The notes under the pieces are model-generated. The model was not told the DNA's origin and did not search any database. It saw only the letters and a list, made by a program, of their open reading frames with translations. The position numbers and the translations under genes are program-made. 64,000 nt of DNA from Boseongicola aestuarii (GTDB taxonomy: Bacteria; Pseudomonadota; Alphaproteobacteria; Rhodobacterales; Rhodobacteraceae): assembly GCF_900184815.1 (NCBI RefSeq), contig NZ_FXXQ01000008.1:124001-188000 (forward strand), read 5' to 3'. Shown here in pieces: positions 1 to 8,813 of the stretch; within the stretch, counting starts at the first letter, position 1, and every line of letters begins with the position of its first letter.

Positions 1-689
1 TCGCCGAATATGTCGCCGTCCCGCGCGACCATAATCTGGCGCGCCTGCCGGAGGGCATGTCGCCCGCTCTGGCGGCCGCGCTTGGTTGCCGCGTCACCAC
101 CGCCTGGCACGCGCTGACCGACCGTGCCGCCCTGAAGCCCGGTGAGTGGCTGGCGGTGCACGGCACCGGCGGCATCGGTCTTGCCGCGATGCTTTTGGGG
201 CGTGCCATCGGGGCGCGTGTCATCGTCACTGATATCGTTCCGGAAAAGCTGGCTCATGCCCTGTCCCTTGGGGCCGAACACGCGGTGGACGCCAGCGACG
301 GCGAAAGCGCTTCGCGCATCCGCGAGATCACTGGCGGCGGCGCGCATGTCTCGGTCGAGGCCCTCGGTTTCCCGGCTACCGTGGCCGCCTCGCTGGCCTG
401 TCTGCGGCCTCTGGGACGACATGTGCAGGTCGGACTGCCTGTTGGGCCCCATGCGATCCAGCCGATCAATCTCAACACCGTCTACATGGGCAATCTCGCG
501 ATTTATGGTACACGCGGCATGCCGTCGTGGAGGTATCCATCGCTCTTGTCGCTGATCGACAGTGGCGCGGTGGACCTGTCGCCGATTATCGCCCGCGAGG
601 TCGCCTTGTCCGACACGGGGGCAGAGCTTGCCGCCTTTAACGGGCCAATGCCTCCGGGCGTGGCTGTCATCACCGATTTTCTGTCCTGA
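1..689 (+). CDS. Zinc-type alcohol dehydrogenase (MDR family), C-terminal part
   Basis: The 5' end lies outside the window; the frame is open from base 3. What remains is the nucleotide-binding half of a medium-chain dehydrogenase/reductase. A glycine-rich Rossmann turn ([10 protein letters not shown], about 35 residues after the internal Met at 57) is followed by an acidic residue at the end of the next strand (VIVTDI), which points to NAD(H). The segment matches the zinc-dependent alcohol dehydrogenase branch; the zinc ligands would lie in the missing N-terminal part and cannot be checked. Substrate is unknown. The stop is 10 bases before purQ, so the two genes may be cotranscribed, although they have no obvious pathway link. 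Confidence 0.8.
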   Translation, partial: AEYVAVPRDHNLARLPEGMSPALAAALGCRVTTAWHALTDRAALKPGEWLAVHGTGGIGLAAMLLGRAIGARVIVTDIVPEKLAHALSLGAEHAVDASDGESASRIREITGGGAHVSVEALGFPATVAASLACLRPLGRHVQVGLPVGPHAIQPINLNTVYMGNLAIYGTRGMPSWRYPSLLSLIDSGAVDLSPIIAREVALSDTGAELAAFNGPMPPGVAVITDFLS

Positions 690-699
690 GGTTGTCAAC

Positions 700-1368
700 A
701 TGAAAGCCGCTGTTCTTGTCTTTCCGGGGTCCAACTGTGATCGCGATCTGGCCGTCGCATTTCGTCAGGCGGGATGTGCCGTCGAGATGGTCTGGCACAA
801 GGACACGAGCCTGCCGGACGGCGTCGATATCGTAGGCATACCGGGCGGGTTTTCCTTTGGTGACTACTTGCGTTGTGGCGCTATTGCGGCGCGATCGCCG
901 ATCATCGGTGCGCTGAAATCCCACGTCGAGCGGGGCGGGCACGCACTTGGCATCTGCAACGGCTTTCAGGTGCTTGTCGAAACCGGCCTGTTGCCGGGGG
1001 CTCTGATCCGTAACGCGCGCCTGAAGTTCATCTGCAGGCCCGTGGCGCTGACGGTGGAAACCACATCCAGCGATTTCACGAACGCTTATACCAAAGGCCA
1101 GACAGTCACCTATCCGGTCGCCCATCACGACGGCAACTACATCGCCAGTCCCGACACGCTTGCCGCGCTGAATGACGCTGACCGCGTCGCCTTTCGCTAT
1201 CGCGACAACATCAACGGCTCGGCTGAGAATATAGCTGGTATCCTGTCGGAAAACCGCCGCGTTCTGGGTCTTATGCCCCACCCGGAACGCGCGGCGGATT
1301 CTGCCCTTGGAGGCGAAGATGGTGCCGATTTGTTCCGTTCTCTTGCTATCGCTGCCGTCACCGCTTGA
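700..1368 (+). CDS. purQ: Phosphoribosylformylglycinamidine synthase, glutaminase subunit PurQ
   Basis: PurQ supplies ammonia from glutamine for the fourth step of purine synthesis, working with PurL and PurS. The 222-residue length is normal. The class I amidotransferase triad is visible: Cys86 in GICNGFQ, and His194 and Glu196 in MPHPERA. The N-terminal [12 protein letters not shown] is the family signature. Start chosen at the ATG at 700, because upstream in-frame codons overlap the dehydrogenase and add non-homologous residues. purL and purS are not next to it here; the neighbour upstream is an alcohol dehydrogenase. Confidence 0.95.
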   Translation: MKAAVLVFPGSNCDRDLAVAFRQAGCAVEMVWHKDTSLPDGVDIVGIPGGFSFGDYLRCGAIAARSPIIGALKSHVERGGHALGICNGFQVLVETGLLPGALIRNARLKFICRPVALTVETTSSDFTNAYTKGQTVTYPVAHHDGNYIASPDTLAALNDADRVAFRYRDNINGSAENIAGILSENRRVLGLMPHPERAADSALGGEDGADLFRSLAIAAVTA

Positions 1369-1400
1369 GCCAGCGGCGCCAAGGCCTTACTTTAAAAGGC

Positions 1401-3161
1401 ATGAGCGACATGCCGCGCAATAAACGAGTTCGCTTCTCGGGGTCTTCCTGGCCGATACGGGTGATGATGATCGTGGTCATCTCGGCCGCTGTCGCAGTCA
1501 TCTGGGTGACGAACCAGCTCTTGACCGAGCGTTTCACCGAAAGCACACGCAGCCGCGCCGAAGTTCGACTGGCGCTTTACTCGGGCAACATCCTCAGCGA
1601 ATTGCAGCGCAGCCAGATCGTGCCGCAACTTCTGGCGCGCGATCCGTCCCTGATCGGTGCATTGAATTCCGAGGATTATGCCCAGACCACGCAGCGCCTG
1701 ATCTCATATCGCGATGAAATCCGTGCCGCCGAACTGTTTCTGATTGACGGGGAAGGGCGCGCCGTCGCGGCGACTGATCGTCAGGAGCTTGGTTCGATGC
1801 ACCGTTCCCAGGGCTATTTCGTGGAAGCCCTGCGGTCTTCAGATACAGTTTTCACAACGAATATCACCGAAAACGGTACCCGGCTTTTTGCGTATTCTCG
1901 CAAACTCCGCGACCGCGGTGAAACTATTGGCGTCATTGTCGTGGAACTGAACCTGCAACAGTTCGAAAGTGCCTGGGCCGGGTTTGCCGACGCCGTTTTC
2001 GTCACCGACAGCGAAGGTCAGATCCTGTTGTCGACCGAAGCGAGGTGGCGGGGGCTGAACGAAGACGAAGCCTTGGAACTGCGTTCTGCGCCCAGTGCGA
2101 TCCAGCGCGCGGTCCGCGCGACGGCCGACTGGACGGTGCTGCCGATCGATGCTTATCTTGCTGGCCAACCCGTCATGCGTCAGGAAGCGCGGATCGGGTT
2201 TCAGGGCTGGCGTATGACCAGTTTCACCACCTATTCGGGTGTGCGCGAGCGGGTGAACGCGTTCATCGCGCTAGAGATCATGGGCTTTGCGATCATCCTT
2301 GCGGTCGGGTTTTATTTTGCCAGCCGCAATGCAACGTCGCGGCTTGTGGTCTTCCAGCGCGAGTCGGCGGAGCTTCGCCAGTTGAACGCCGCTCTGCAGC
2401 GGGAAATCGCCGAGCGTGAAAAGGCCGAACGCAACCTTGAAGTGGCCGAACAAACGATCCAGCAATCCTCGAAACTGGCGATCCTCGGCGAAATGTCGGC
2501 TGCCGTCAGCCATGAGTTGAACCAGCCTCTTGCAGCGATGAAGACCTATCTCGCGGGGGCGCGGCTCTTGCTGCAGAGGAACCGCCCGGACGAGGCGGTA
2601 TCGTCGTTTCAGCGCATCGACGATCTGATCGAGCGCATGGGGGCGATCACCCGCCAGTTGAAATCCTATGCGCGCAAAGGCGGCGATACACTTGAAACCA
2701 TTGATGTAAGGGAGTCCGCGTCAACCGCGCTCTCGATGATGGAGCCGCAACTGCGGCAGCGCAAAATGGCGATCAGCTCGCTTTTGCCGCGCGAACCGGT
2801 TTTTGTCCGGGCCGACCGTATCCGGCTTGAACAGGTGTTGATCAACTTGTTGCGCAATGCGTTGGACGCAACCAAAGGTGTCAGCGATCCCGAAGTGACC
2901 CTGATCGTGTCGGTCTCTGACGAAGTGCTGATCACCGTGCGCGACAACGGCGTCGGGATCGATGACCTCGAAAGCCTGTTCGAACCCTTTTATACCACTA
3001 AGGCTCCGGGTGACGGTGTCGGGCTGGGGCTTGCAATTTCCTCGGGTATCATAAACGACCTTGGCGGTCGGATGACGGCGAAAAACGGCCAGAGCGGTGG
3101 CGCGCTGTTTGAAATTCGCCTTCCGCTTGCCGATATAGCAGCAGAGCAGGCTGCGGAATAA
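1401..3161 (+). CDS. dctB: DctB-like sensor histidine kinase
   Basis: Membrane sensor kinase of 586 residues. There is a transmembrane helix near residues 17-35, a periplasmic double-PAS-like sensor region (about 40-290), a second transmembrane helix around 300, a coiled-coil linker and then the kinase core. The H box contains His371 in AVSHELNQP, the N box is NLLRNALDA (about 485) and the G box is GVGLGLAISSG (about 540). The HELNQPL form is typical of DctB, which senses C4-dicarboxylates in related bacteria. The regulator follows 15 bases downstream. ATG 1401 is preferred over the TTG at 1365, which overlaps purQ; ATG 1410 is also possible. The ligand is inferred from family only. Confidence 0.85.
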   Translation: MSDMPRNKRVRFSGSSWPIRVMMIVVISAAVAVIWVTNQLLTERFTESTRSRAEVRLALYSGNILSELQRSQIVPQLLARDPSLIGALNSEDYAQTTQRLISYRDEIRAAELFLIDGEGRAVAATDRQELGSMHRSQGYFVEALRSSDTVFTTNITENGTRLFAYSRKLRDRGETIGVIVVELNLQQFESAWAGFADAVFVTDSEGQILLSTEARWRGLNEDEALELRSAPSAIQRAVRATADWTVLPIDAYLAGQPVMRQEARIGFQGWRMTSFTTYSGVRERVNAFIALEIMGFAIILAVGFYFASRNATSRLVVFQRESAELRQLNAALQREIAEREKAERNLEVAEQTIQQSSKLAILGEMSAAVSHELNQPLAAMKTYLAGARLLLQRNRPDEAVSSFQRIDDLIERMGAITRQLKSYARKGGDTLETIDVRESASTALSMMEPQLRQRKMAISSLLPREPVFVRADRIRLEQVLINLLRNALDATKGVSDPEVTLIVSVSDEVLITVRDNGVGIDDLESLFEPFYTTKAPGDGVGLGLAISSGIINDLGGRMTAKNGQSGGALFEIRLPLADIAAEQAAE

Positions 3162-3176
3162 CGTGAGGACGGATTG

Positions 3177-4508
3177 ATGGCAAAAGCCATGAAGATCGCG
3201 ATAGTCGACGACGAACAAGACATGCGGCAGTCCATCAGCCAATGGCTGGCCCTGTCGGGCTTCGACACCGAAACATTTCCCAGCGCGGAGGACGCGTTGA
3301 AGAACCTCGGCCCGGAATATCCCGGCGTCGTGGTTAGCGACATCAAGATGCCCGGAATGGACGGAATGGCATTTCTGAAGCGTCTCATGGGTGTAGATTC
3401 TGCACTGCCAGTGATCATGATCACCGGCCACGGCGACGTGCCGATGGCGGTCGAGGCGATGCGCGTCGGGGCGTTTGATTTTCTCGAAAAGCCATTCAAC
3501 CCCGACAAAATGACCGAGCTTGCAAAGCGCGCCACAAATGCACGCCGCCTGACGCTGGATAATCGCGCGCTCCGCCGGGAATTGTCGGATGGCTCCGGCA
3601 TTATGAAAAAACTTGTCGGCGCTTCGCCGGTGATGGAGCGTCTGCGCGAAGATATCCTCGACCTGGGGCAGGCGGATGGTCATGTTCTGATCGACGGCGA
3701 GACCGGGACCGGCAAGACACTCGTGGCCCACGCGCTGCACGCAGTCGGTGCGAAGACCGGTAAAAAGTTCGTGCTGTTTTCCTGTGCCGCACACGAGGAA
3801 GAGGCTCTCGCAGCGCGGCTCTTTGGGCCGAATGACACGGACGACCGTTTGCCACTTCTCGAAGAAGCGCGTGGCGGCACTCTGGTTCTCGAAGGCATCG
3901 AAACGCTGCCCGAAAAGCTGCAGGCCCGACTGCTTACATGGATGAACGAACAGGGCACGCCTGCCGAAACGCGCATCGTCGCGATTTCGAACCTTCAAGA
4001 AGCGGGCCGCACTTGCGAGGACGCGCTGCGCCCCGATCTTTACTACCGCCTTGCTGCGATGAAGATCACCCTGCCGCCGCTGCGCCAGCGTGGCGAGGAT
4101 ATCCTGTTGTTGTTCCAGCGGTTTGCCGATCAGTTCGCTGACGAATACGGATGCGATGCCCCCGAAGTCAGCGCGCAGGAAGCGGCTCAACTGCTGCAAG
4201 CTCCGTGGCCCGGTAACATCCGCCAGCTTCTCAACATCGCAGAACGCGCAGTTTTGCAGTCGCGTCGCGGCTCGGGGACGATTGCGTCTCTTCTGATGGC
4301 CGACAGCGAAGACAGCGACATGAATGTCACTACCGAGGGCAAGCCCCTGAAAGAATACGTGGAAGCCTTTGAGCGGATGCTGATCGACAACACGATGCGC
4401 CGTCACAGAGGGTCCATTGTGAACGTCATGGACGAATTGTGTCTGCCGCGTCGGACGCTTAACGAGAAGATGGCAAAATATGGTTTGCAGAGGTCGGATT
4501 ACCTCTGA
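3177..4508 (+). CDS. dctD: DctD/NtrC-like response regulator without GAFTGA motif
   Basis: 443 residues with the layout of a bacterial enhancer-binding protein: receiver domain (phosphoacceptor Asp55 in SDIKMPGMDG), AAA+ domain (Walker A GETGTGKT near 175-182; RPDLYYRL and PLRQRGEDI conserved) and a Fis-like C-terminal helix-turn-helix (GSIVNVMDEL followed by PRRTLNEKM). The GAFTGA loop that contacts sigma-54 is missing; the stretch where it should be reads LFGPNDTDDRLPLLEE. The Walker B is also altered, TLVLEG instead of TLFLDE. It therefore probably regulates without sigma-54 remodelling, as known for Rhodobacter capsulatus NtrC. Start at ATG 3177 behind GAGGACGG. Paired with the upstream kinase. 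Confidence 0.85.
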   Translation: MAKAMKIAIVDDEQDMRQSISQWLALSGFDTETFPSAEDALKNLGPEYPGVVVSDIKMPGMDGMAFLKRLMGVDSALPVIMITGHGDVPMAVEAMRVGAFDFLEKPFNPDKMTELAKRATNARRLTLDNRALRRELSDGSGIMKKLVGASPVMERLREDILDLGQADGHVLIDGETGTGKTLVAHALHAVGAKTGKKFVLFSCAAHEEEALAARLFGPNDTDDRLPLLEEARGGTLVLEGIETLPEKLQARLLTWMNEQGTPAETRIVAISNLQEAGRTCEDALRPDLYYRLAAMKITLPPLRQRGEDILLLFQRFADQFADEYGCDAPEVSAQEAAQLLQAPWPGNIRQLLNIAERAVLQSRRGSGTIASLLMADSEDSDMNVTTEGKPLKEYVEAFERMLIDNTMRRHRGSIVNVMDELCLPRRTLNEKMAKYGLQRSDYL

Positions 4509-4584
4509 GCTTTGCAACATCATTGGTATTTAAGAAAGGGTGAAAACCCGTTTGAAACTGTCGTCAAATCGTCAAACTTCGGGA

Positions 4585-4614
4585 TTGTCTTTTGTCCCCA
4601 ACCCGCTTTATGCT
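4585..4614 (+). promoter_or_regulatory. Candidate promoter of rne
   Basis: TTGTCT (4585-4590), an 18-base spacer and TATGCT (4609-4614) resemble a sigma-70-type promoter. Transcription would start near 4621, about 350 bases before the rne start codon and exactly at the first strong stem of the folded leader. Prediction from sequence only. Confidence 0.45.
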
Positions 4615-4620
4615 GCGAAG

Positions 4621-4969
4621 GTAACGCGCAGGGGGCGGTCGCCCCGGATGTGGCGTTACGAAAAGTTTCGCTGTTCCAGAGAGTTAGCTTGAACGTTTGA
4701 GCAATCTGGCCCGGCACGAGCGACCTGAAGGTCGAACAACCGAATTGCCCGAGACGCGCATTTGAGCGCGCAGGGCCGTGAACGGGCGCCACCAAAAAGC
4801 GCCGGAGAAGAACCGCGATGACGCGCGCGAGGGCATCACAGAGCATGTCCCCGACCTTACAGGGTCGGGCCGCACCGGCTACGCCGCGTCTAGTCGCCAT
4901 CAACAGTCGTATATGTTTTAGTCCCTTACCGGAAAGGCGGGGGGCTAATCGCATGCGCGGAAAGCCAAT
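4621..4969 (+). promoter_or_regulatory. Folded 5' leader of rne
   Basis: This 349-base gene-free stretch is rich in inverted repeats. They are GTAACGC/GCGTTAC (4621-4627 with 4653-4659) enclosing GGGGC/GCCCC; CGACC-tgaa-GGTCG inside a larger GCAAT/ATTGC pair; GCGC/GCGC; GGCGC/GCGCC; CCCGACC-ttaca-GGGTCGGG; and TTAGTCCC/GGGGCTAA just before the ribosome binding site. E. coli rne is autoregulated through a long structured leader that RNase E itself cuts; by analogy this leader probably does the same. The minus-strand frames across it look like noise. Confidence 0.6.
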
Positions 4970-7615
4970 ATGTCAAAGAAAATGCTTATCGATGCCACCC
5001 ACGCGGAAGAGACCCGCGTTGTGGTGGTTGACGGAAACAAGGTCGAGGAGTTCGATTTTGAATCCGAAAACAAACGGCAGCTTGCCGGGAATATCTATCT
5101 CGCAAAGATAACAAGGGTCGAACCGTCGCTTCAGGCGGCCTTCGTCGATTACGGCGGCAATCGCCACGGGTTCCTGGCGTTCTCGGAAATCCACCCGGAT
5201 TATTACCAGATCCCGGTCGCAGACCGTGAAGCGCTTCTGGCCGAAGAAATGGCCTTTGCCGAAGCCGAGGCCGCCGAGGAAGAAAAGCCGAAGAAGCGCC
5301 GTTCACGCGGTGGGCGCTCGCGCTCGAAGGCGGCAGAGGTCGAGACTAAGGACGCAACCGTCACAGCCGGTGTGCCTGAAGACGAAGTGGCGAGTGACGC
5401 GCCGCCTGCCGATGTGTCGGACGCGGGTAAAATCATACCCGGCATGGACGTCGTCGATCTTGAAGAGGATGATGACGCAGCGTCGCTGGTGGAAGACGAC
5501 AGCGACGACGATGCGCCGTATTCTGCGATGGAAACAGCCGCCGAAACCGATGACTCGATCGAGTCCGTTGCGGATGATGACACTCAGGAAGACATTCGTC
5601 CGCCCCGCAAGACGCGGCAGCGGCGTTACAAGATTCAGGAAGTCATCAAGGTCCGCCAGATTCTGCTGGTTCAGGTCGTAAAGGAAGAGCGCGGCAACAA
5701 AGGCGCGGCGCTGACCACATACCTCAGCCTTGCTGGTCGCTATTGCGTTCTGATGCCGAACACCGCCCGTGGCGGCGGTATTTCACGCAAGATCACGCAA
5801 GCCGCTGACCGCAAGAAGCTGAAAGAGATCGCGCAGGAAATCGACGTACCAAAGGGCGCGGGCCTGATCATCCGGACCGCGGGCGCCAAACGCACCAAGA
5901 CCGAGATCAAGCGCGATTACGAATACCTTCAGCGGATGTGGGAGCAAATCCGTGAACTGACGCTGAAGTCCATCGCGCCGGCGCAGATTTATGAGGAAGG
6001 CAACCTCATCAAGCGCTCGATCCGCGACCTTTACAGTCGCGAGATCGACGAAGTGCTTGTCGAAGGCGAGAACGGGTACCGTACCGCCAAAGACTTCATG
6101 AAGATGATTATGCCGAGCCACGCGCGGAACGTGAAGCTATACGCCGACCAGATGCCGCTGTTCGCGCGCTATCAGGTCGAAAGTTATCTGGCGGCGATGT
6201 TCAATCCGACCGTACAGTTGCGGTCTGGCGGCTACATCGTGATCGGGATCACCGAAGCGCTTGTCGCCATCGACGTAAACTCGGGCAAGGCCACCAAAGA
6301 GAACTCGATCGAGGAAACCGCGCTGAAGACCAACCTCGAAGCCGCCGAAGAAGTGGCGCGTCAGTTGCGTTTGCGCGATCTTGCGGGCCTTATCGTGATC
6401 GACTTCATCGATATGGAAGAGCGTCGCAATAATTCGGCGGTGGAAAAGCGGTTCAAGGACCGCTTGAAGACGGACCGCGCGCGCATTCAGGTGGGACGGA
6501 TCTCCGGCTTCGGCCTCATGGAAATGTCACGACAGCGTTTGCGTCCCGGTATGCTGGAAGCATCGACCCAGCCGTGTCCGTCGTGTCACGGCACCGGGCT
6601 CATTCGTTCGGATGACAGTCTGGGTCTGACCATTCTGCGCCAACTCGAAGAAGAGGGTGTGCGCAAGCGTTCGCGCGAGGCATTGGTCAAGGCGCCCGTT
6701 TCGATCATCAACTTCCTGATGAACAACAAGCGCGAGCATATCGCCCAGATCGAAGCGCGTTACGGCATGGCCGTTCGGCTGGAAGCCGATCCGTTCATGA
6801 TCTCTCCCGATTTCACCATCGAGAAGTTTAAGACCGCAACGCGGGTCATCGATCCCACCGTCCAGGTCGTTTCGGTCGATGCGGCGCTGATGGCCGAGAT
6901 CGAAGCGGAACTTGCCAGTGAAGCCGCCGAGGAAGTCGAAGACGAAGATGCCGTGGAGGAAACACCGCGTGCGGAAGACGACGGCGAAGACCGGCCCAAG
7001 AAGCGCCGTCGTCGTCGGCGTCGTCGTCGTGGTGGTAACGGTGGTCGTGACGCAGATGATGCGCCGAACCAGCAGCCGGACGCAGACGTCTCGGCTGAAG
7101 GTGCAGACGCCGCAAAGGCTGAAGACGCCGCCGCTGTTCAGTCCGACGTGTCCGAGGTCGACACGTCCGACGAGGCGCCGAAGAAGCCACGCCGCACACG
7201 GACGCGCCGCAAGAAGGACGCACCCGTCGCGTCAGAGGCAGCACCAGACGAGGCAGCGGCTGAGGCGGCACCTGCCGCTGATGCGGCACCTGCCGCTGAT
7301 GCGGCACCTGCCGCTGATGCGGAACCTGCTCCGGAGGCCTCTGAGCCTGTGGCAGAAGAAGAGGCGCCAAAACCCAAGCGCAAGCGCGCGCCCCGTAAGA
7401 AAAAGACGGACGTGCCTATCGTGGAAGCTCCGGTTGAAGCGGCCCCGGTTACCGAGGTTGCCGAAGCTGAAGTCGAAGCGCCAACTCCGGAACCGACACC
7501 AGAGCCAACTCCAACCCCAACGCCTGAGCCGGCAATGGCGGGAGACGCGCCTGCGCCTGAGGAAAAGCCTGCCAAACCACGTAAGCGCGGCTGGTGGTCG
7601 GTGGGCCGCTCGTAA
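4970..7615 (+). CDS. rne: Ribonuclease E
   Basis: Endoribonuclease E/G, 881 residues, the core of the degradosome and of rRNA and tRNA processing. The N-terminal RNase H-like and S1 region starts at MLIDATHAEETRV. As usual in alphaproteobacteria, the S1 domain is interrupted by a long acidic and basic insertion (about residues 92-220). The DNase I-like catalytic core follows (VAIDVNSGK, then VIDFIDME), then the Zn-link CPSCHGTG near residue 535. The C-terminal third is a disordered scaffold with arginine-rich blocks and Ala/Pro/Glu-rich linkers, including a perfect triplication of an 18-bp unit. The start at 4970 is supported by GGAAAG 9 bases upstream. Confidence 0.97.
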   Translation: MSKKMLIDATHAEETRVVVVDGNKVEEFDFESENKRQLAGNIYLAKITRVEPSLQAAFVDYGGNRHGFLAFSEIHPDYYQIPVADREALLAEEMAFAEAEAAEEEKPKKRRSRGGRSRSKAAEVETKDATVTAGVPEDEVASDAPPADVSDAGKIIPGMDVVDLEEDDDAASLVEDDSDDDAPYSAMETAAETDDSIESVADDDTQEDIRPPRKTRQRRYKIQEVIKVRQILLVQVVKEERGNKGAALTTYLSLAGRYCVLMPNTARGGGISRKITQAADRKKLKEIAQEIDVPKGAGLIIRTAGAKRTKTEIKRDYEYLQRMWEQIRELTLKSIAPAQIYEEGNLIKRSIRDLYSREIDEVLVEGENGYRTAKDFMKMIMPSHARNVKLYADQMPLFARYQVESYLAAMFNPTVQLRSGGYIVIGITEALVAIDVNSGKATKENSIEETALKTNLEAAEEVARQLRLRDLAGLIVIDFIDMEERRNNSAVEKRFKDRLKTDRARIQVGRISGFGLMEMSRQRLRPGMLEASTQPCPSCHGTGLIRSDDSLGLTILRQLEEEGVRKRSREALVKAPVSIINFLMNNKREHIAQIEARYGMAVRLEADPFMISPDFTIEKFKTATRVIDPTVQVVSVDAALMAEIEAELASEAAEEVEDEDAVEETPRAEDDGEDRPKKRRRRRRRRRGGNGGRDADDAPNQQPDADVSAEGADAAKAEDAAAVQSDVSEVDTSDEAPKKPRRTRTRRKKDAPVASEAAPDEAAAEAAPAADAAPAADAAPAADAEPAPEASEPVAEEEAPKPKRKRAPRKKKTDVPIVEAPVEAAPVTEVAEAEVEAPTPEPTPEPTPTPTPEPAMAGDAPAPEEKPAKPRKRGWWSVGRS
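7265..7318 (+). repeat. Three tandem copies of an 18-bp unit in rne
   Basis: The unit gcggcacctgccgctgat occurs three times without change at 7265-7282, 7283-7300 and 7301-7318, and encodes the hexapeptide AAPAAD in the disordered C-terminal scaffold of RNase E. Identity at the DNA level suggests a recent or still unstable expansion that keeps the frame. Confidence 0.95.
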
Positions 7616-7619
7616 GCGC

Positions 7620-7847
7620 CTATTTTCGTTTGATAAGATAGACCTGAACGCCACCCTCATCGGTGGCGTTCAGCATTTCATGGCCCTGTTCAGCACAAAA
7701 ATGCGGGACATCGACTATCGCCGCCGGATCATCCGCGCGCATCTCGAGAATCGCACCCGACGCCATACCTCGCAGGCGTTTGGCCGCCTTCAAGACGGGC
7801 AGGGGGCACAAAAGCCCGGTCGCATCCAATGTGTCATCCACCCTCAT
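7620..7847 (-). CDS. TusA-like sulfurtransferase
   Basis: 75-residue TusA/SirA/YedF-family protein. The sulfur-carrying Cys14 sits in LLCPLPVLKA, the CPxP motif of the family, and the remaining fold (ILEMRADDP...CAEQGHE) matches. TusA proteins relay persulfide sulfur to tRNA thiolation or other acceptors. It converges on rne with only four bases between the stop codons, and its upstream side faces ccdA. A membership in tRNA 2-thiolation is possible but not shown, since no tusBCD genes are near. Confidence 0.85.
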   Translation of the reverse strand: MRVDDTLDATGLLCPLPVLKAAKRLRGMASGAILEMRADDPAAIVDVPHFCAEQGHEMLNATDEGGVQVYLIKRK

Positions 7848-7954
7848 GGCGCGATCGCTAGACCTGATGTTACAATTTGTCCACTTAGATTTGAGCGCTT
7901 GTGTCGTGACGAAGGCTGCAAGACCGCATAAGTCGGGTGGGGAAGGAAACGCTT

Positions 7955-8710
7955 ATGTTCGGATTTGACCTTTTTGATGCTTCACTGGTGCCGGCGATGA
8001 CCATCGCCTTGATGGCAGGGGTCCTGTCGTTCCTCAGCCCTTGTGTGCTGCCAATCGTACCGCCTTACCTGGCCTACATGGGCGGCATTTCGGTCAGTGA
8101 TATGCAGGGCGGCGAAAAAGCCGCGCGTCGCCGCGCCATGATGTCGGCCCTGTTTTTCGTCATGGGCCTGTCGACAGTTTTCATGATTCTCGGGTTTACA
8201 GCCTCGGCCTTCGGGAGGTTTTTCCTGTCCAATCAGGACTGGTTCATCATCGCTGCCGGCCTTGTCATCATGATCTTCGGCATGCATTTCCTTGGCATAT
8301 ACCGCATCAAATTCATGGACCGCGAAATGCGCATGGACGCGGGCGACCGGGGTGGCTCGGCTTTTGGTGCTTACGTTCTGGGCCTAGCCTTCGCTTTCGG
8401 CTGGACGCCTTGCATTGGCCCGATCCTTGGGGCGATTCTGTCCATCGCGGCCTCCGAAGCCGATGTCGCACGCGGCACGACGTTGCTTGCGGCCTATGCG
8501 GCGGGTCTCGGTATTCCATTCCTGCTGGTGGCGGCTTTCTTCCCGCGCATGACCCGCGTGATGGCATGGATGCGCCAGCACATGGAGCGGATCGAGCGTA
8601 TCATGGGCCTGCTTTTGTGGACCGTGGGGCTTTTGATGCTGACCGGCAGTTTTACTGATTTTGCTTGGTGGCTGAACGAACAATTCCCGGTTTTGCAAAC
8701 ATTCGGCTGA
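7955..8710 (+). CDS. ccdA: Cytochrome c biogenesis protein CcdA
   Basis: 251-residue membrane protein of the CcdA/DsbD transmembrane family that moves electrons from thioredoxin across the cytoplasmic membrane for cytochrome c maturation. About six hydrophobic helices are visible. The two redox cysteines lie in the typical proline-flanked motifs LSPCVLPIVPPYL (near residue 29) and GWTPCIGPILG (near residue 152). Start at ATG 7955 behind a strong GGGGAAGGAA; the longer frame starting with GTG at 7937 would contain this ribosome binding site. It is divergent from the TusA-like gene. Confidence 0.92.
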   Translation: MFGFDLFDASLVPAMTIALMAGVLSFLSPCVLPIVPPYLAYMGGISVSDMQGGEKAARRRAMMSALFFVMGLSTVFMILGFTASAFGRFFLSNQDWFIIAAGLVIMIFGMHFLGIYRIKFMDREMRMDAGDRGGSAFGAYVLGLAFAFGWTPCIGPILGAILSIAASEADVARGTTLLAAYAAGLGIPFLLVAAFFPRMTRVMAWMRQHMERIERIMGLLLWTVGLLMLTGSFTDFAWWLNEQFPVLQTFG

Positions 8711-8813
8711 TATTGCGCGCACTGTTTCTGCCTCTCGTTTTGGGACAGCAATCGTTACAATGGTTTCTAGAATAAGGCTTCTCGCACGTCTGTGGTTGCG
8801 ATAGGTTTTGCAC

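Noticed and set aside
2721-4523. 600-codon minus-strand frame across dctB and dctD
   Set aside because: Shadow of two clearly identified genes; the translation is rich in His, Gln and Arg with no domain.
4520-4954. Minus-strand frame in the rne leader
   Set aside because: The DNA shows stems consistent with a folded RNA, and the translation lacks domain features.
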